DNA of 38,790 bases from Pelosinus fermentans. Its GTDB lineage: Bacteria > Bacillota > Negativicutes > DSM-13327. The stretch lies in assembly GCA_002434245.1 (NCBI GenBank), contig DJJR01000005.1, positions 28,748 through 67,537 on the forward strand, in the 5' to 3' direction. Under the pieces are notes generated by a model. It searched no databases. It was given only the letters and a program-made list of their open reading frames with translations, and had not been told where the DNA came from. The first letter of the stretch is position 1. Each line of letters opens with the position of its first letter. Of this stretch, positions 8,559 through 16,604 are shown in pieces. The translations under genes were made by a program, and so were the position numbers.

Positions 8559-9164
8559 TTATTTAAAAATCCCAAAAGGTTTACCTGTAGGTAAAAAAGC
8601 TCTGCCAAAGTGATGATTCAATACGACTGCAGCGGAGCCATAAAAAGAAACCAGGGATATCGCAAGCTCCGTATAACCAGCCACAGCATGCGCCCAATGA
8701 GCAGCGCCAAAGGCATCTAATGCTAACATTGCTAATAAAACATCAATTAATACAAAGATAATAAATAGTACTTTATTGGTTTCCATAGAACCAATCGTCA
8801 TAAACAGGGAAAAAATTAAATAACCAATAAATCCAAAACCAAGCTGTCCCATATCAATGCCATTCATGAGAGCTTGTCCGAAAACGCCTAGCTTTATTAA
8901 CCAGCACGCTGCAACGGAAAACCAGAAGAAAGCATACCCAGCAAAAGCAGTTGCACCAAAAATGTTATTGTGCTTAAAATCCAGAGAAGCTGCCATTAAT
9001 TGTGCAAAAGCCCCCAGAAATATAGCCCATGGAATCACGAAAGATAAACCGGTTGTAATTCCAAGTTTCTGGGTTGACGCGACAAAAGTCACCATTGCCA
9101 AACCAAATAATCCCAAACTAGACGGGTCTGCTACTACGATTTTTACATGTTGCGTGTTATTCAT
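8559..9164 (-). CDS. satP: Acetate/succinate uptake transporter (GPR1/FUN34/YaaH family)
   Basis: A 201-aa protein with six predicted membrane helices, the usual size of SatP. Family landmarks are PSSLGLFGLAMVTFVAS near the N-terminus (NPxPLGLxGFxxT in E. coli), FGATAFAGYAFFW in the middle and a short C-terminal tail. The family carries acetate or succinate across the membrane with protons, so it may take up or excrete fermentation acids here. The longer frame starting at 9179 is rejected: its first codons are the Shine-Dalgarno AAGGAGG (9170-9176), five bases before ATG 9164. It is monocistronic with its own terminator. Confidence 0.88.
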   Translation of the reverse strand: MNNTQHVKIVVADPSSLGLFGLAMVTFVASTQKLGITTGLSFVIPWAIFLGAFAQLMAASLDFKHNNIFGATAFAGYAFFWFSVAACWLIKLGVFGQALMNGIDMGQLGFGFIGYLIFSLFMTIGSMETNKVLFIIFVLIDVLLAMLALDAFGAAHWAHAVAGYTELAISLVSFYGSAAVVLNHHFGRAFLPTGKPFGIFK

Positions 9165-9290
9165 AAAAACCTCCTTCATTTCATACTATGCTAAGGTACC
9201 ACATAACCAAAATTCGTGTCAATATGCTAAATTATTACATAATTTTCAAACAATTTATGGCTAGCCGATTCTATTGCAAAATTGGAAAAA

Positions 9291-9321
9291 AAGTTAGGGA
9301 ATGCGTTGCATTCCCTAACTT
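9291..9321 (-). terminator. Terminator of the PNPOx-fold gene
   Basis: Perfect 13-bp stem, AAGTTAGGGAATG (9291-9303) against 9309-9321, loop of five, followed on the minus strand by a T run. Confidence 0.9.
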
Positions 9322-9343
9322 CCTATTGCTTTATATAATTTCC

Positions 9344-9715
9344 TTATCTCCTACTTAATTCCAGCACTTTATCAACTTTAAAATATACTAGATAATAGTC
9401 TTCTTTCGCCGCACATTCTTCATGTTTGCAATGGCTAAGAAGAGAGAAGAGTAACTCACTATTCTTTTCTTCCTTGACTCTAGTAAGATAGACTCGCTTA
9501 CCTTCCAGCTTGCCAGTTTCGATAAACAGGTAGCATGCACTAGGATTTACAACGATATTTTCATGTGTCTTACGCGCTTTCATAATAAATCCAAACAAAT
9601 CATTTTCTAAAGGATAAGGAGTAGCATAGATCGCAGAATTGACTACCCCTTTATCATCAGCAGTAGATAAAACTCCGCTCCCCTCTACAGATCCAAAATA
9701 CTCTTTTAAAGCCAT
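9344..9715 (-). CDS. Pyridoxamine 5'-phosphate oxidase-fold flavin/haem-binding protein
   Basis: A 123-aa split-barrel protein. It has the family start (MALKEYFGSVEGSGVLSTAD), an NSAIYATPYPLENDLFGFIM strand pair and the MKARKTHENIVVNPSACYLF segment typical of short FMN-binding PNPOx-like proteins. Members reduce or bind flavin, F420 or haem; the activity here is unknown. The frame extends up to 9733, but those codons contain the Shine-Dalgarno GGGGGAGG, which sits eight bases before ATG 9715; that ATG is therefore chosen. Flanked by its own terminator and divergent from lysC. Confidence 0.8.
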   Translation of the reverse strand: MALKEYFGSVEGSGVLSTADDKGVVNSAIYATPYPLENDLFGFIMKARKTHENIVVNPSACYLFIETGKLEGKRVYLTRVKEEKNSELLFSLLSHCKHEECAAKEDYYLVYFKVDKVLELSRR

Positions 9716-9923
9716 GATGAAACCCTCCCCCATTTATGTATTACTTTAGATTATATTCATATTCTTTCTTCCTTTCTAAAATTCCTTCTTACTTAAGAAA
9801 AATTATCTCTTATTTATTGATTATTTTTTGTTGTCTTTAATATATATAATAAGGAAAGAAAAATCGAATTGGCAAAATAAGTACTTTATGCTACTATAAA
9901 GTATGTCCTTCTTAAAAAGTTAT

Positions 9924-9952
9924 TTGTGTCTTTAGGAAGAATAGTATATTAT
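9924..9952 (+). promoter_or_regulatory. Promoter of lysC
   Basis: -35 TTGTGT (9924-9929), a 17-bp spacer and -10 TATTAT (9947-9952), 35 bp before the ATG. Upstream is a small stem TACTTTAT/ATAAAGTA (about 9890-9911). I see no lysine riboswitch. Confidence 0.6.
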
Positions 9953-9986
9953 AGTAACAGTATTAAGTGCAGTGGGGAGGATGAAA

Positions 9987-11222
9987 ATGGCTCTAATTGT
10001 AAAAAAGTTCGGTGGAAGCTCTGTTGCTACCCCTGAAAAAATTATGGCAGTAGCCCAAAGAGTTCTACGTGAAAAAGGTCCTGAAGATAAAATGGTTGTA
10101 GTAGTTTCGGCAATGGGAGATACTACAGATAATTTAATTACCCTAGCCAATACCTTAGTTGGACAACCATATACATACGCACGCGAGATGGATATGTTAT
10201 TATCAACTGGCGAGCAGGTAACCATTGCTTTACTGGCAATGACCTTCAATAAATTGGGACATCCAGCCATATCATTGACAGGTCCGCAAGCCGGCATTAA
10301 AACGAATAATGCTTATACAAAAGGTAAAATTAACAATGTCAATCCAGTAAGGGTATTAGAGCAATTAGATAAAGGGAATATTGTTGTTGTCGCAGGTTTT
10401 CAAGGATCGAACAGCGACGGCGATATTCTGACCTTAGGACGAGGCGGCTCTGATACATCCGCTGTTGCTTTAGCTGGAGCGTTAAAGGCTGATGTTTGTG
10501 AGATCTTTACTGATGTTGACGGTATTTATTCTGCTGATCCAAGGGTTGTACAAGATGCTCGTCGCATGAAAGAAATAACCTGTGACGAGATGCTGGAAAT
10601 GGCTAGACTAGGAGCAGGAGTCATGCAGCCTCGCTCTGTAGAAATGGGTAAACATTATGGTATCCCGATTCATGTACGCTCAACTTTCACCCAAGATTTG
10701 GGTACTTTTATCAGGGAGGTATGTACAATGGAAGAAAAAGAATTTATCATTAAAGGGGTCGCTCATGACACCAATGTAGCCAAAATTGGAATATTGGGTG
10801 TGCCAAATCGTCCTGGCATTGCTTTTAAAATCTTCTCGACCTTAGCAAAAGCAAATATTGATGTGGATATGATCGTGCAAAGTATACGTAATACGGACAA
10901 AGATATTATCGATATGATCTTCACCATTGCACAACCTGATTTGCCACAAACGAAGAAAATAGTTGAAGAATTAGGCAAAGAAATGCAGGTTCTTGGAATT
11001 CTCATTGATGATAAGGTCGCCAAGGTATCAATCGTCGGCGCAGGGATGCTCGGCAGTCCCGGCATCGCTGCCAATATGTTCGGAGCTTTATCTGATGCCG
11101 AAGTAAACATTGAAGTCATTAGTACCTCAGAAATCAGCATCTCCTGCATCATTCAGGCTGACCGTGTAAAAGAAGCCGTAAACGCAATTCATGCCCGTTT
11201 CTTTCCTAAGAATCCTGAATAA
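9987..11222 (+). CDS. lysC: Aspartate kinase (aspartokinase II type)
   Basis: A 411-aa enzyme phosphorylating L-aspartate, the first step to lysine, threonine, methionine and diaminopimelate. The kinase domain opens with VKKFGGSSVATPEKI and has FQGSNSDGDILTLGRGGSDT and FTDVDGIYSADPRVV. Two ACT domains follow (about 265-340 and 345-408) with GILGVPNRPGIAFKIFSTLA and VGAGMLGSPGIAANMFGAL. ATG 9987 lies six bases after GGGGAGG; the GTG at 9972 overlaps that site and is rejected. The gene contains a second ribosome-binding site and in-frame ATG for a beta subunit. Feedback control by lysine or threonine through the ACT domains is expected. It ends convergently at a hairpin repeat. Confidence 0.96.
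   Translation: MALIVKKFGGSSVATPEKIMAVAQRVLREKGPEDKMVVVVSAMGDTTDNLITLANTLVGQPYTYAREMDMLLSTGEQVTIALLAMTFNKLGHPAISLTGPQAGIKTNNAYTKGKINNVNPVRVLEQLDKGNIVVVAGFQGSNSDGDILTLGRGGSDTSAVALAGALKADVCEIFTDVDGIYSADPRVVQDARRMKEITCDEMLEMARLGAGVMQPRSVEMGKHYGIPIHVRSTFTQDLGTFIREVCTMEEKEFIIKGVAHDTNVAKIGILGVPNRPGIAFKIFSTLAKANIDVDMIVQSIRNTDKDIIDMIFTIAQPDLPQTKKIVEELGKEMQVLGILIDDKVAKVSIVGAGMLGSPGIAANMFGALSDAEVNIEVISTSEISISCIIQADRVKEAVNAIHARFFPKNPE
10728..11222 (+). CDS. lysC: Nested in-frame start: aspartokinase beta subunit
   Basis: Inside lysC, GGGAGG (10714-10719) lies eight bases before ATG 10728, which is codon 248. Translation from here would give a 164-aa protein carrying only the two ACT domains. In Bacillus subtilis aspartokinase II, an internal start near codon 246 makes a beta subunit of about the same size, so the position and site agree with that known alpha2beta2 arrangement. 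Confidence 0.75.
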   Translation: MEEKEFIIKGVAHDTNVAKIGILGVPNRPGIAFKIFSTLAKANIDVDMIVQSIRNTDKDIIDMIFTIAQPDLPQTKKIVEELGKEMQVLGILIDDKVAKVSIVGAGMLGSPGIAANMFGALSDAEVNIEVISTSEISISCIIQADRVKEAVNAIHARFFPKNPE

Positions 11223-11255
11223 CACAAGAAAAATGCTAACGTGGTAAAATACATT

Positions 11256-11331
11256 AACCGCAGAGGCGCAGAGAACACAGAGAAGCTAGGATTGAGAAAT
11301 CCCTCTCTGCGCTCTCTGCGCCTCTGCGGTT
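11256..11331. repeat. GCAGAG-type hairpin repeat
   Basis: Arms of 28 nt (11256-11283 and 11304-11331) match at 26 positions; they begin AACCGCAGAGGCGCAGAG. The loop is 20 nt. It sits between the convergent lysC and chemotaxis receptor genes, where no other terminator is seen. Confidence 0.85.
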
Positions 11332-11353
11332 TTGTTTCTCTTTTCTTTCCAGG

Positions 11354-13519
11354 TTATACTTTAAACTGCATCACTAGGTTTTCTAGTTTGTATGACATCT
11401 CCTGCAATTTTTCTGTAGAAAAGGTAATATCCTGAGCAGAAGCTGCCTGCTCTTCACATACTGCGGCAATTTCCTGAGCACCACTTGTATTATGAGCAGC
11501 CAAGTTACTAATATTAGCAACAGCCTGCATTGCCTCCCGACATAGATCAACCTGATTCTCTGTTTCTATAATAATGGTATTCGCCTGTTTTTGTACATGC
11601 TCAATCCCTGCAACAATTTGTTCAAATGCAGCACCGCTTGTTTTTGCAATTTCAACCCCCTGCTCTACATTGATAAAACTTTGCTGCATCGCCGTAAAAG
11701 CACCACTACTTTCTGACTGAATTCGATTAATAATTGCTGAAATATTTTTGGTGGCTTTTGCAGACTGCTCGGCTAACTTCCGTACCTCGTCTGCCACTAC
11801 TGCAAAGCCTCGACCTGCTTCTCCCGCCCGGGCAGCTTCAATCGCCGCATTCAAAGCCAGTAAGTTTGTCTGTTTTGCTATTTCGGTAATTACACCGGTA
11901 ATTGTGCCAATTTCTTTCGTACTTTCTCTCAGCACCTCAACTGTTTTAGCCGTATCGGCAACAAGGCTTTTGATATTTTGCATCTTCACTACGGTCTCAT
12001 TGATGACCTGCTGCCCTTGAACAGACACTGTTGAGCATTCATCAGCAGAAGCTGCCGTCTGCTGAATACTTTCTGAGACATTCACACTAATATTCACTAA
12101 TTTTTGCAGCAGTTCTTCGGTGGTCTTCGTATCTTTGCCCTGATGCCCAATTTTCTCAGCAATATCCGCAACGGACTGTGACACCTGGACGCTTCCCACA
12201 CGAGATTGCTCCGTGGTAGCGGCAACTGTATTGGTAGACTCTAATACAAGTGTAGAAGATTGTTTTACAGACTGCACAATGTTTCGCAAATTAAGAGTCA
12301 TGCTATTAAAAGCCATCGCAACATGCCCTAATTCATCATGCCGATAATGCCCCATCGTGTGGGTTAAATCCCCTTGAGCTACAATATCTGCCCCTTCCGC
12401 TAATTCTTGCAAGGGAGCGAGGGATCGGCGAATCACAAACAACCCACTTATAAGTAAAATTATAATCATAAAAAAGATAATTTTGGTGCTATTTTCTACC
12501 ATATCAAAGGCCAACTGCAGTGCCTCTTTCTTAGGATAGGTAGAAACAGCAATCCAATCCGTATTCGCAATGGGACGATAAGAAATAAAATATTCCTGAT
12601 TCCGAAATATTCCCATGGTATTACCGGATTGTTTGTCCACAGCTTCTTGATAATATTCTTCATCTAATTGTTTCGATTCGGTAACTGCTGATGAATCACC
12701 TTGATAAAATATTGGTACTCGATTTTTATTCAAAATGGTAATGGAATAGCCTGGATTTTGCGATAATATCTGCTCCACCAGATTATTTATATTCTGCATA
12801 GATAAATTAGCTCCCAGTATCCCCTGCACTTTATTATCTGCACCTACAATAGGAACTGACGCAATGATCGTCATTTCATTGGTTACCTTGCTATGTACTG
12901 GATCTGAAAAATTTACAGTTCCTTGCAATGCTTTCTGAAAATAATCCCGATCAACAATATTTACTAATGCTTTATTATCTGTACGAAGAATTTGATTTCC
13001 ATCGGTACCAGCCACAAAAAGAGCCTCATTACCACCATAATAAGGCTTAACTTGTGTAAGATAATTTTCCAATCCGTCTTTTTGCATTCCGCGAATGCTG
13101 CTCGTGGAACTGGTTATCATCAAAAAATTCTTTTTGGATTGAATATTCGCACCAATATCACTGGCAATTCGGTCAACAACTTTATTATTTTTATCAATAG
13201 CAGCCTGAGTAAGACTCTCCATTGTCTGATTCGTAAAATACCAGCCAATAATACTCAAAGGCATAATGCAGATAAGAGCCATGGTAATGGTTGCCTGAGT
13301 TGCAAGAGATGACCAAGATATTTTGAAGGTAAGATTACGTAAAAAATCCAGCTTGAAAAACCTTAAAAAATGTATCCTATAATTACTCTTTCCGGAAAAT
13401 CTAGGTAAATTTTTTCTGTATTGCTTCAATTCTCTTAAGCATATCATTGGATTACTTTTGAATATAGGCATAAACCTAACTTTTATACTCTTTATAAAAC
13501 GTATCAGTTTTTTTAGCAT
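11354..13519 (-). CDS. Methyl-accepting chemotaxis protein with dCache sensor
   Basis: A 721-aa receptor. An unusually long basic N-terminus (about 75 residues) precedes TM1 ([20 protein letters not shown]). A periplasmic dCache-type domain follows (about 100-340; [31 protein letters not shown]), then TM2 ([17 protein letters not shown]), HAMP and the signalling domain. The hairpin tip reads [20 protein letters not shown] and [18 protein letters not shown]. There is no C-terminal CheR-binding pentapeptide (ends LVMQFKV). The ligand is unknown; dCache domains often bind amino acids or carboxylates. The start is ATG 13519, since the TTG at 13534 lies within the GGGGGAAAG ribosome site. pstS lies upstream but is separated by a strong terminator. 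Confidence 0.93.
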   Translation of the reverse strand: MLKKLIRFIKSIKVRFMPIFKSNPMICLRELKQYRKNLPRFSGKSNYRIHFLRFFKLDFLRNLTFKISWSSLATQATITMALICIMPLSIIGWYFTNQTMESLTQAAIDKNNKVVDRIASDIGANIQSKKNFLMITSSTSSIRGMQKDGLENYLTQVKPYYGGNEALFVAGTDGNQILRTDNKALVNIVDRDYFQKALQGTVNFSDPVHSKVTNEMTIIASVPIVGADNKVQGILGANLSMQNINNLVEQILSQNPGYSITILNKNRVPIFYQGDSSAVTESKQLDEEYYQEAVDKQSGNTMGIFRNQEYFISYRPIANTDWIAVSTYPKKEALQLAFDMVENSTKIIFFMIIILLISGLFVIRRSLAPLQELAEGADIVAQGDLTHTMGHYRHDELGHVAMAFNSMTLNLRNIVQSVKQSSTLVLESTNTVAATTEQSRVGSVQVSQSVADIAEKIGHQGKDTKTTEELLQKLVNISVNVSESIQQTAASADECSTVSVQGQQVINETVVKMQNIKSLVADTAKTVEVLRESTKEIGTITGVITEIAKQTNLLALNAAIEAARAGEAGRGFAVVADEVRKLAEQSAKATKNISAIINRIQSESSGAFTAMQQSFINVEQGVEIAKTSGAAFEQIVAGIEHVQKQANTIIIETENQVDLCREAMQAVANISNLAAHNTSGAQEIAAVCEEQAASAQDITFSTEKLQEMSYKLENLVMQFKV

Positions 13520-13591
13520 GCTTCTTTCCCCCAAGCATTATTACTATGCATGTAATACATGTTATGCTCATACAATAACTTCTTATCAATT

Positions 13592-13632
13592 AAACAGAAA
13601 AGGTCATGATATGTACATGACCTTTTCTGTTT
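13592..13632 (-). terminator. Terminator of pstS
   Basis: Perfect 17-bp inverted repeat, AAACAGAAAAGGTCATG (13592-13608) against 13616-13632, 7-nt loop, 20 bp after the pstS stop. It separates pstS from the chemotaxis gene. Confidence 0.85.
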
Positions 13633-13651
13633 ATTCATATTATCCGCTAGA

Positions 13652-14515
13652 TTATTTTTTTAATTTTGTAACAGGTACAAATCCATTTTTCTCAGCATAT
13701 GTTTCTTGGAACTCTTTGCTAGTCACATAGTCAATAAAGGCTTTTACTGCACCAGTAGGCTCCCCTTTTGTAAACATACGGCCAAAGGTATATACAGGGT
13801 AGCTGCCGCCAACAACGTTTTCAATAGAATATTTCACGCCATTGTAAGACAAGCCTTTTACACTTTGATCCACATAAGCAGCATCAACATAACCAATGGC
13901 ACCAGGAGTACTTGCAATCGCAGATCTTACAGCACCATTTGAATCTTGGATAACAGCATTATCAGTGAACTCGGCATTTTTAAGTACTACTTGAGCAATT
14001 GTTGCACGAGATCCTGATGATTTCGCACGATGAACTAACGTAATTTTTTGATCCTTGCCGCCTACATCTTTCCAGTTCGTAATTTTACCAGTCAGAATGT
14101 CCACATATTGTTGTTGGGATAAATTGTCTACGGTTACGTCACTATTCACAATGAATACAAATGGAATTCCAACCAGTTGATGCTCAACAAGTCCTTTATC
14201 TTTCAAGTTGTCTTGTAAGGCAACGTCAGAATTACCAATATTAACTGATCCTGCAGCAACTTGATTCTGTCCGGTAAAGGAGCCGCCGCCTGCGATATTC
14301 ACCGTTACTTTATCATATTTCTTTTGAAATTCTTCCTGTCCAGGTTTTAATAAAGGAAGCAACGCTGTCGAACCAGATGCAGTTACTGTTCCTTGTACAT
14401 CCGCAGCCGCCTTCGGAGCTGCTTCTTTTGTACCGCCACAGCCAGCCAGCAAACTAACACCTAGCATCAAAGACATCGCCGCTACAAGTATTTTAGATTT
14501 TTTTACTAATTTCAT
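13652..14515 (-). CDS. pstS: Phosphate-binding lipoprotein PstS
   Basis: A 287-aa periplasmic-binding protein. The lipoprotein signal peptide ends at lipobox LLAGC with Cys26. Phosphate-binding loops are visible: TASGSTALLPL (about 45-55), AGGGSFTGQNQVAAGSVNIGNSD split over two loops, and HRAKSSGSRATI. It is the substrate receptor of the high-affinity PstSCAB transporter, anchored outside the cytoplasmic membrane. The permease and ATPase genes are not in the window, so pstS stands alone between terminators. ATG 14515 follows GGGGGTC. A three-repeat Pho-type box lies 60 bp upstream, consistent with induction by phosphate starvation. Confidence 0.93.
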   Translation of the reverse strand: MKLVKKSKILVAAMSLMLGVSLLAGCGGTKEAAPKAAADVQGTVTASGSTALLPLLKPGQEEFQKKYDKVTVNIAGGGSFTGQNQVAAGSVNIGNSDVALQDNLKDKGLVEHQLVGIPFVFIVNSDVTVDNLSQQQYVDILTGKITNWKDVGGKDQKITLVHRAKSSGSRATIAQVVLKNAEFTDNAVIQDSNGAVRSAIASTPGAIGYVDAAYVDQSVKGLSYNGVKYSIENVVGGSYPVYTFGRMFTKGEPTGAVKAFIDYVTSKEFQETYAEKNGFVPVTKLKK

Positions 14516-14548
14516 TTAATGACCCCCTGTAAAATTTACTATAGTTAA

Positions 14549-14602
14549 ATTGTAAGACAATATGAACCGAAATGTGTTAAGACATTGTTACGTTTATGTT
14601 AA
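14549..14602 (-). promoter_or_regulatory. Pho box and -10 of pstS
   Basis: On the minus strand, hexamers TTAACA, GTAACA and TTAACA (14597-14602, 14586-14591, 14575-14580) are spaced at exactly 11 bp. Exactly 20 bp later comes -10 TACAAT (14549-14554); no -35 is seen. The known PhoP box of Bacillus is TTAACA-like repeats at 11-bp steps replacing the -35 region. Confidence 0.8.
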
Positions 14603-14614
14603 ATCGCTTATGTA

Positions 14615-16420
14615 CTAATCAATGCAGTAACAACTCCGCCAAACTAATTTACACTTTTTTTTCACTGCACCAGCGGCTTCACCTAAATCAGCCGGCGTTT
14701 TGAATTTACACCCACAGCTTGTCACAACTGCGATGGATAAGGAAACAATGGGGTATTGTTCTTCTATTCCATGTCGATTCTTAGCAACGATATATTCTAT
14801 CTTTTGGTCCTCCTCTGTATAAAAGCCTCTAATCCGAACATCAAAGTAATCAATAATGGTCTGGCACAACGGAGCAACATCAACTCCATGTACAATGGCA
14901 ATGAAGTCATCACCACCAATATGCCCTACAAAGAATTCTGCAATAGCAGCACTTTTTAATTGCAATTGAATTAGCTGGGCTGTCATACATAGGATTTTAT
15001 CACCATTGTCAAAACCATACGTATCATTGTATGCCTTAAAATTATCCAAATCAAAGTACAATACGGAATAAGGTTCTTTTGATTCAATAATCTGCTGCAG
15101 TTTTTCTTCGATCAAAATATTCCCGGGCAAACCACTTAAAGGATTGCTATGTTTAGCCCGATTGATTTCTAACTGCGTCGTTTTCTCCAATAGCTGCCGC
15201 ACTGTAGTGATGCCATAATATTTTCCATATTGAGTCACCACGATATAGTCATACAAACTATCTTCATATCTGGCAACTGCCAATTTTGATACCTGCTCTA
15301 AAGGCATATCATAGTCCACAATTAATGCCTGATTATCCATCAGAGAGCCTACGGATCGCTTCATATAGACAGCGACTCCATATTGAGTTGCCAAATGCAC
15401 TAGAAATTTATTCTTCATTAATAATCCTACTGGCACCTCTCCTTGAAGCAAGGTAATGCCCATAAGGTGAGGATTTTCATTAAAATATTCCAGGGCCTGA
15501 CTGCCAGTAATTCCTTCTGGAAAGCCTGGATCACGCCTGCTGATCTCTCCAATCGGCATAGTCAAAGGAGAGTGAAAAGCCTCTTGTTTCTTCTGCTTGT
15601 TTTTTAAAATGATATTTTCTTTCACCAAAGAATGAATCGTTAAGAACTCCTCAGCCGGTCTTTGCAGCAAATACCCTTGACCATAGGGTATACCAATCTG
15701 AATTAAAGTATTCAATTCATCAATGGTTTCAATACCTTCTGCAATAATTTTCATATTCATTACAACGGAAAATTCATAAAATGCCTTTATTAATGCTTGC
15801 TTTAAAGCATCTTTATCAATATCCCGCACCAAATCCATATCAATTTTTATAAACTGGGGTCTTGTCTCTGCTAAAAGCCGTAAGCCTGAATACCCTGCTC
15901 CAGTATCATCAATCGCAATTTTATACCCTTGGCTGGTATAATGATCTAGAACCTTGCGAAAATTTTTGTAGTCAGCGATAGAATTTTTTTCCGTGATTTC
16001 AAAAATAATATTACTCAGGTCAAAATCCTGAGCTGCTACCATTTCCAGTGTGGCACCTTTTTGAAAACGCTCATCGTTTATAATATTAGGATCAACATTA
16101 ATAAACAACATCATATCTTTGGGTAATTCCTTAACCCTGGCCAATGCTTTACTCCTGCAAAGAAACTCTAACTCCCACAATTTATTAAACTTCTCTGCAG
16201 CTGCAAATAAATCATCTGGCCGCTCTAAAGCTGAACCTTGTGGTCCACGACTCAAGGCCTCATAACCAACAACATTCCCATCCAGCAGAGAAACAATTGG
16301 CTGAAAAACAGCCTTAATGTCTTTGTCATTTAGAATTTTTTCCAATTCACTGCAGCCACTCTCTCCCCATTGTGTGTATTGGCGTTCTTGAACTAGCTGA
16401 TTATATAGCACAGCTGGCAT
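14615..16420 (-). CDS. EAL-CBS-GGDEF cyclic-di-GMP enzyme
   Basis: A 601-aa soluble protein without membrane segments. The EAL domain (about 30-265) keeps the catalytic set: EAL at 54-56, Asn109, Glu141, Asp171-Asp172, Lys192, Glu228 and QGYLLQRP, so c-di-GMP hydrolysis is likely. A CBS-pair region follows (about 285-415). The GGDEF domain (about 425-595) has YFDLDNFKAYND and a variant signature GGDDF (502-506), with no RxxD inhibitory site before it; cyclase activity is uncertain, and the domain may bind GTP or act as regulator. The start is ATG 16420, seven bases after GGAGGAA. A Pho-type box upstream, with the same geometry as at pstS, points to phosphate control. pstS follows on the same strand with its own box. 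Confidence 0.9.
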   Translation of the reverse strand: MPAVLYNQLVQERQYTQWGESGCSELEKILNDKDIKAVFQPIVSLLDGNVVGYEALSRGPQGSALERPDDLFAAAEKFNKLWELEFLCRSKALARVKELPKDMMLFINVDPNIINDERFQKGATLEMVAAQDFDLSNIIFEITEKNSIADYKNFRKVLDHYTSQGYKIAIDDTGAGYSGLRLLAETRPQFIKIDMDLVRDIDKDALKQALIKAFYEFSVVMNMKIIAEGIETIDELNTLIQIGIPYGQGYLLQRPAEEFLTIHSLVKENIILKNKQKKQEAFHSPLTMPIGEISRRDPGFPEGITGSQALEYFNENPHLMGITLLQGEVPVGLLMKNKFLVHLATQYGVAVYMKRSVGSLMDNQALIVDYDMPLEQVSKLAVARYEDSLYDYIVVTQYGKYYGITTVRQLLEKTTQLEINRAKHSNPLSGLPGNILIEEKLQQIIESKEPYSVLYFDLDNFKAYNDTYGFDNGDKILCMTAQLIQLQLKSAAIAEFFVGHIGGDDFIAIVHGVDVAPLCQTIIDYFDVRIRGFYTEEDQKIEYIVAKNRHGIEEQYPIVSLSIAVVTSCGCKFKTPADLGEAAGAVKKKCKLVWRSCYCID

Positions 16421-16463
16421 AACAGTGTTCCTCCATATTCAAACTGATCTTATTTCTACTTTA

Positions 16464-16517
16464 ATAGTAAAGAACTGAAGCTTTGTTTATGTTATGCAAT
16501 GGTTATTTTTATGTTAA
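16464..16517 (-). promoter_or_regulatory. Pho-type box and -10 of the EAL-GGDEF gene
   Basis: On the minus strand, hexamers TTAACA, ATAACC and ATAACA (16512-16517, 16501-16506, 16490-16495) recur at exact 11-bp steps, followed after exactly 20 bp by -10 TACTAT (16464-16469). Spacing is identical to the pstS promoter. The start codon is 43 bp beyond the -10. Confidence 0.7.
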
Positions 16518-16604
16518 ATTTGGGTGTTTATTAATTTTTTTTCATAGTCAACCTATCTCTTTTATTGTATGATTTTTCTAGAATACATTTGTCAGGAGGC
16601 AACT

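Noticed and set aside
9734..9986. Lysine riboswitch upstream of lysC
   Set aside because: Only one short stem is present; the conserved lysine-riboswitch core and a terminator are absent.
16520..16573. Pho box in front of the PhoR-like kinase
   Set aside because: TTAATT at 16531 and a TATGAT -10 exist, but the other two hexamers at 11-bp steps do not match.
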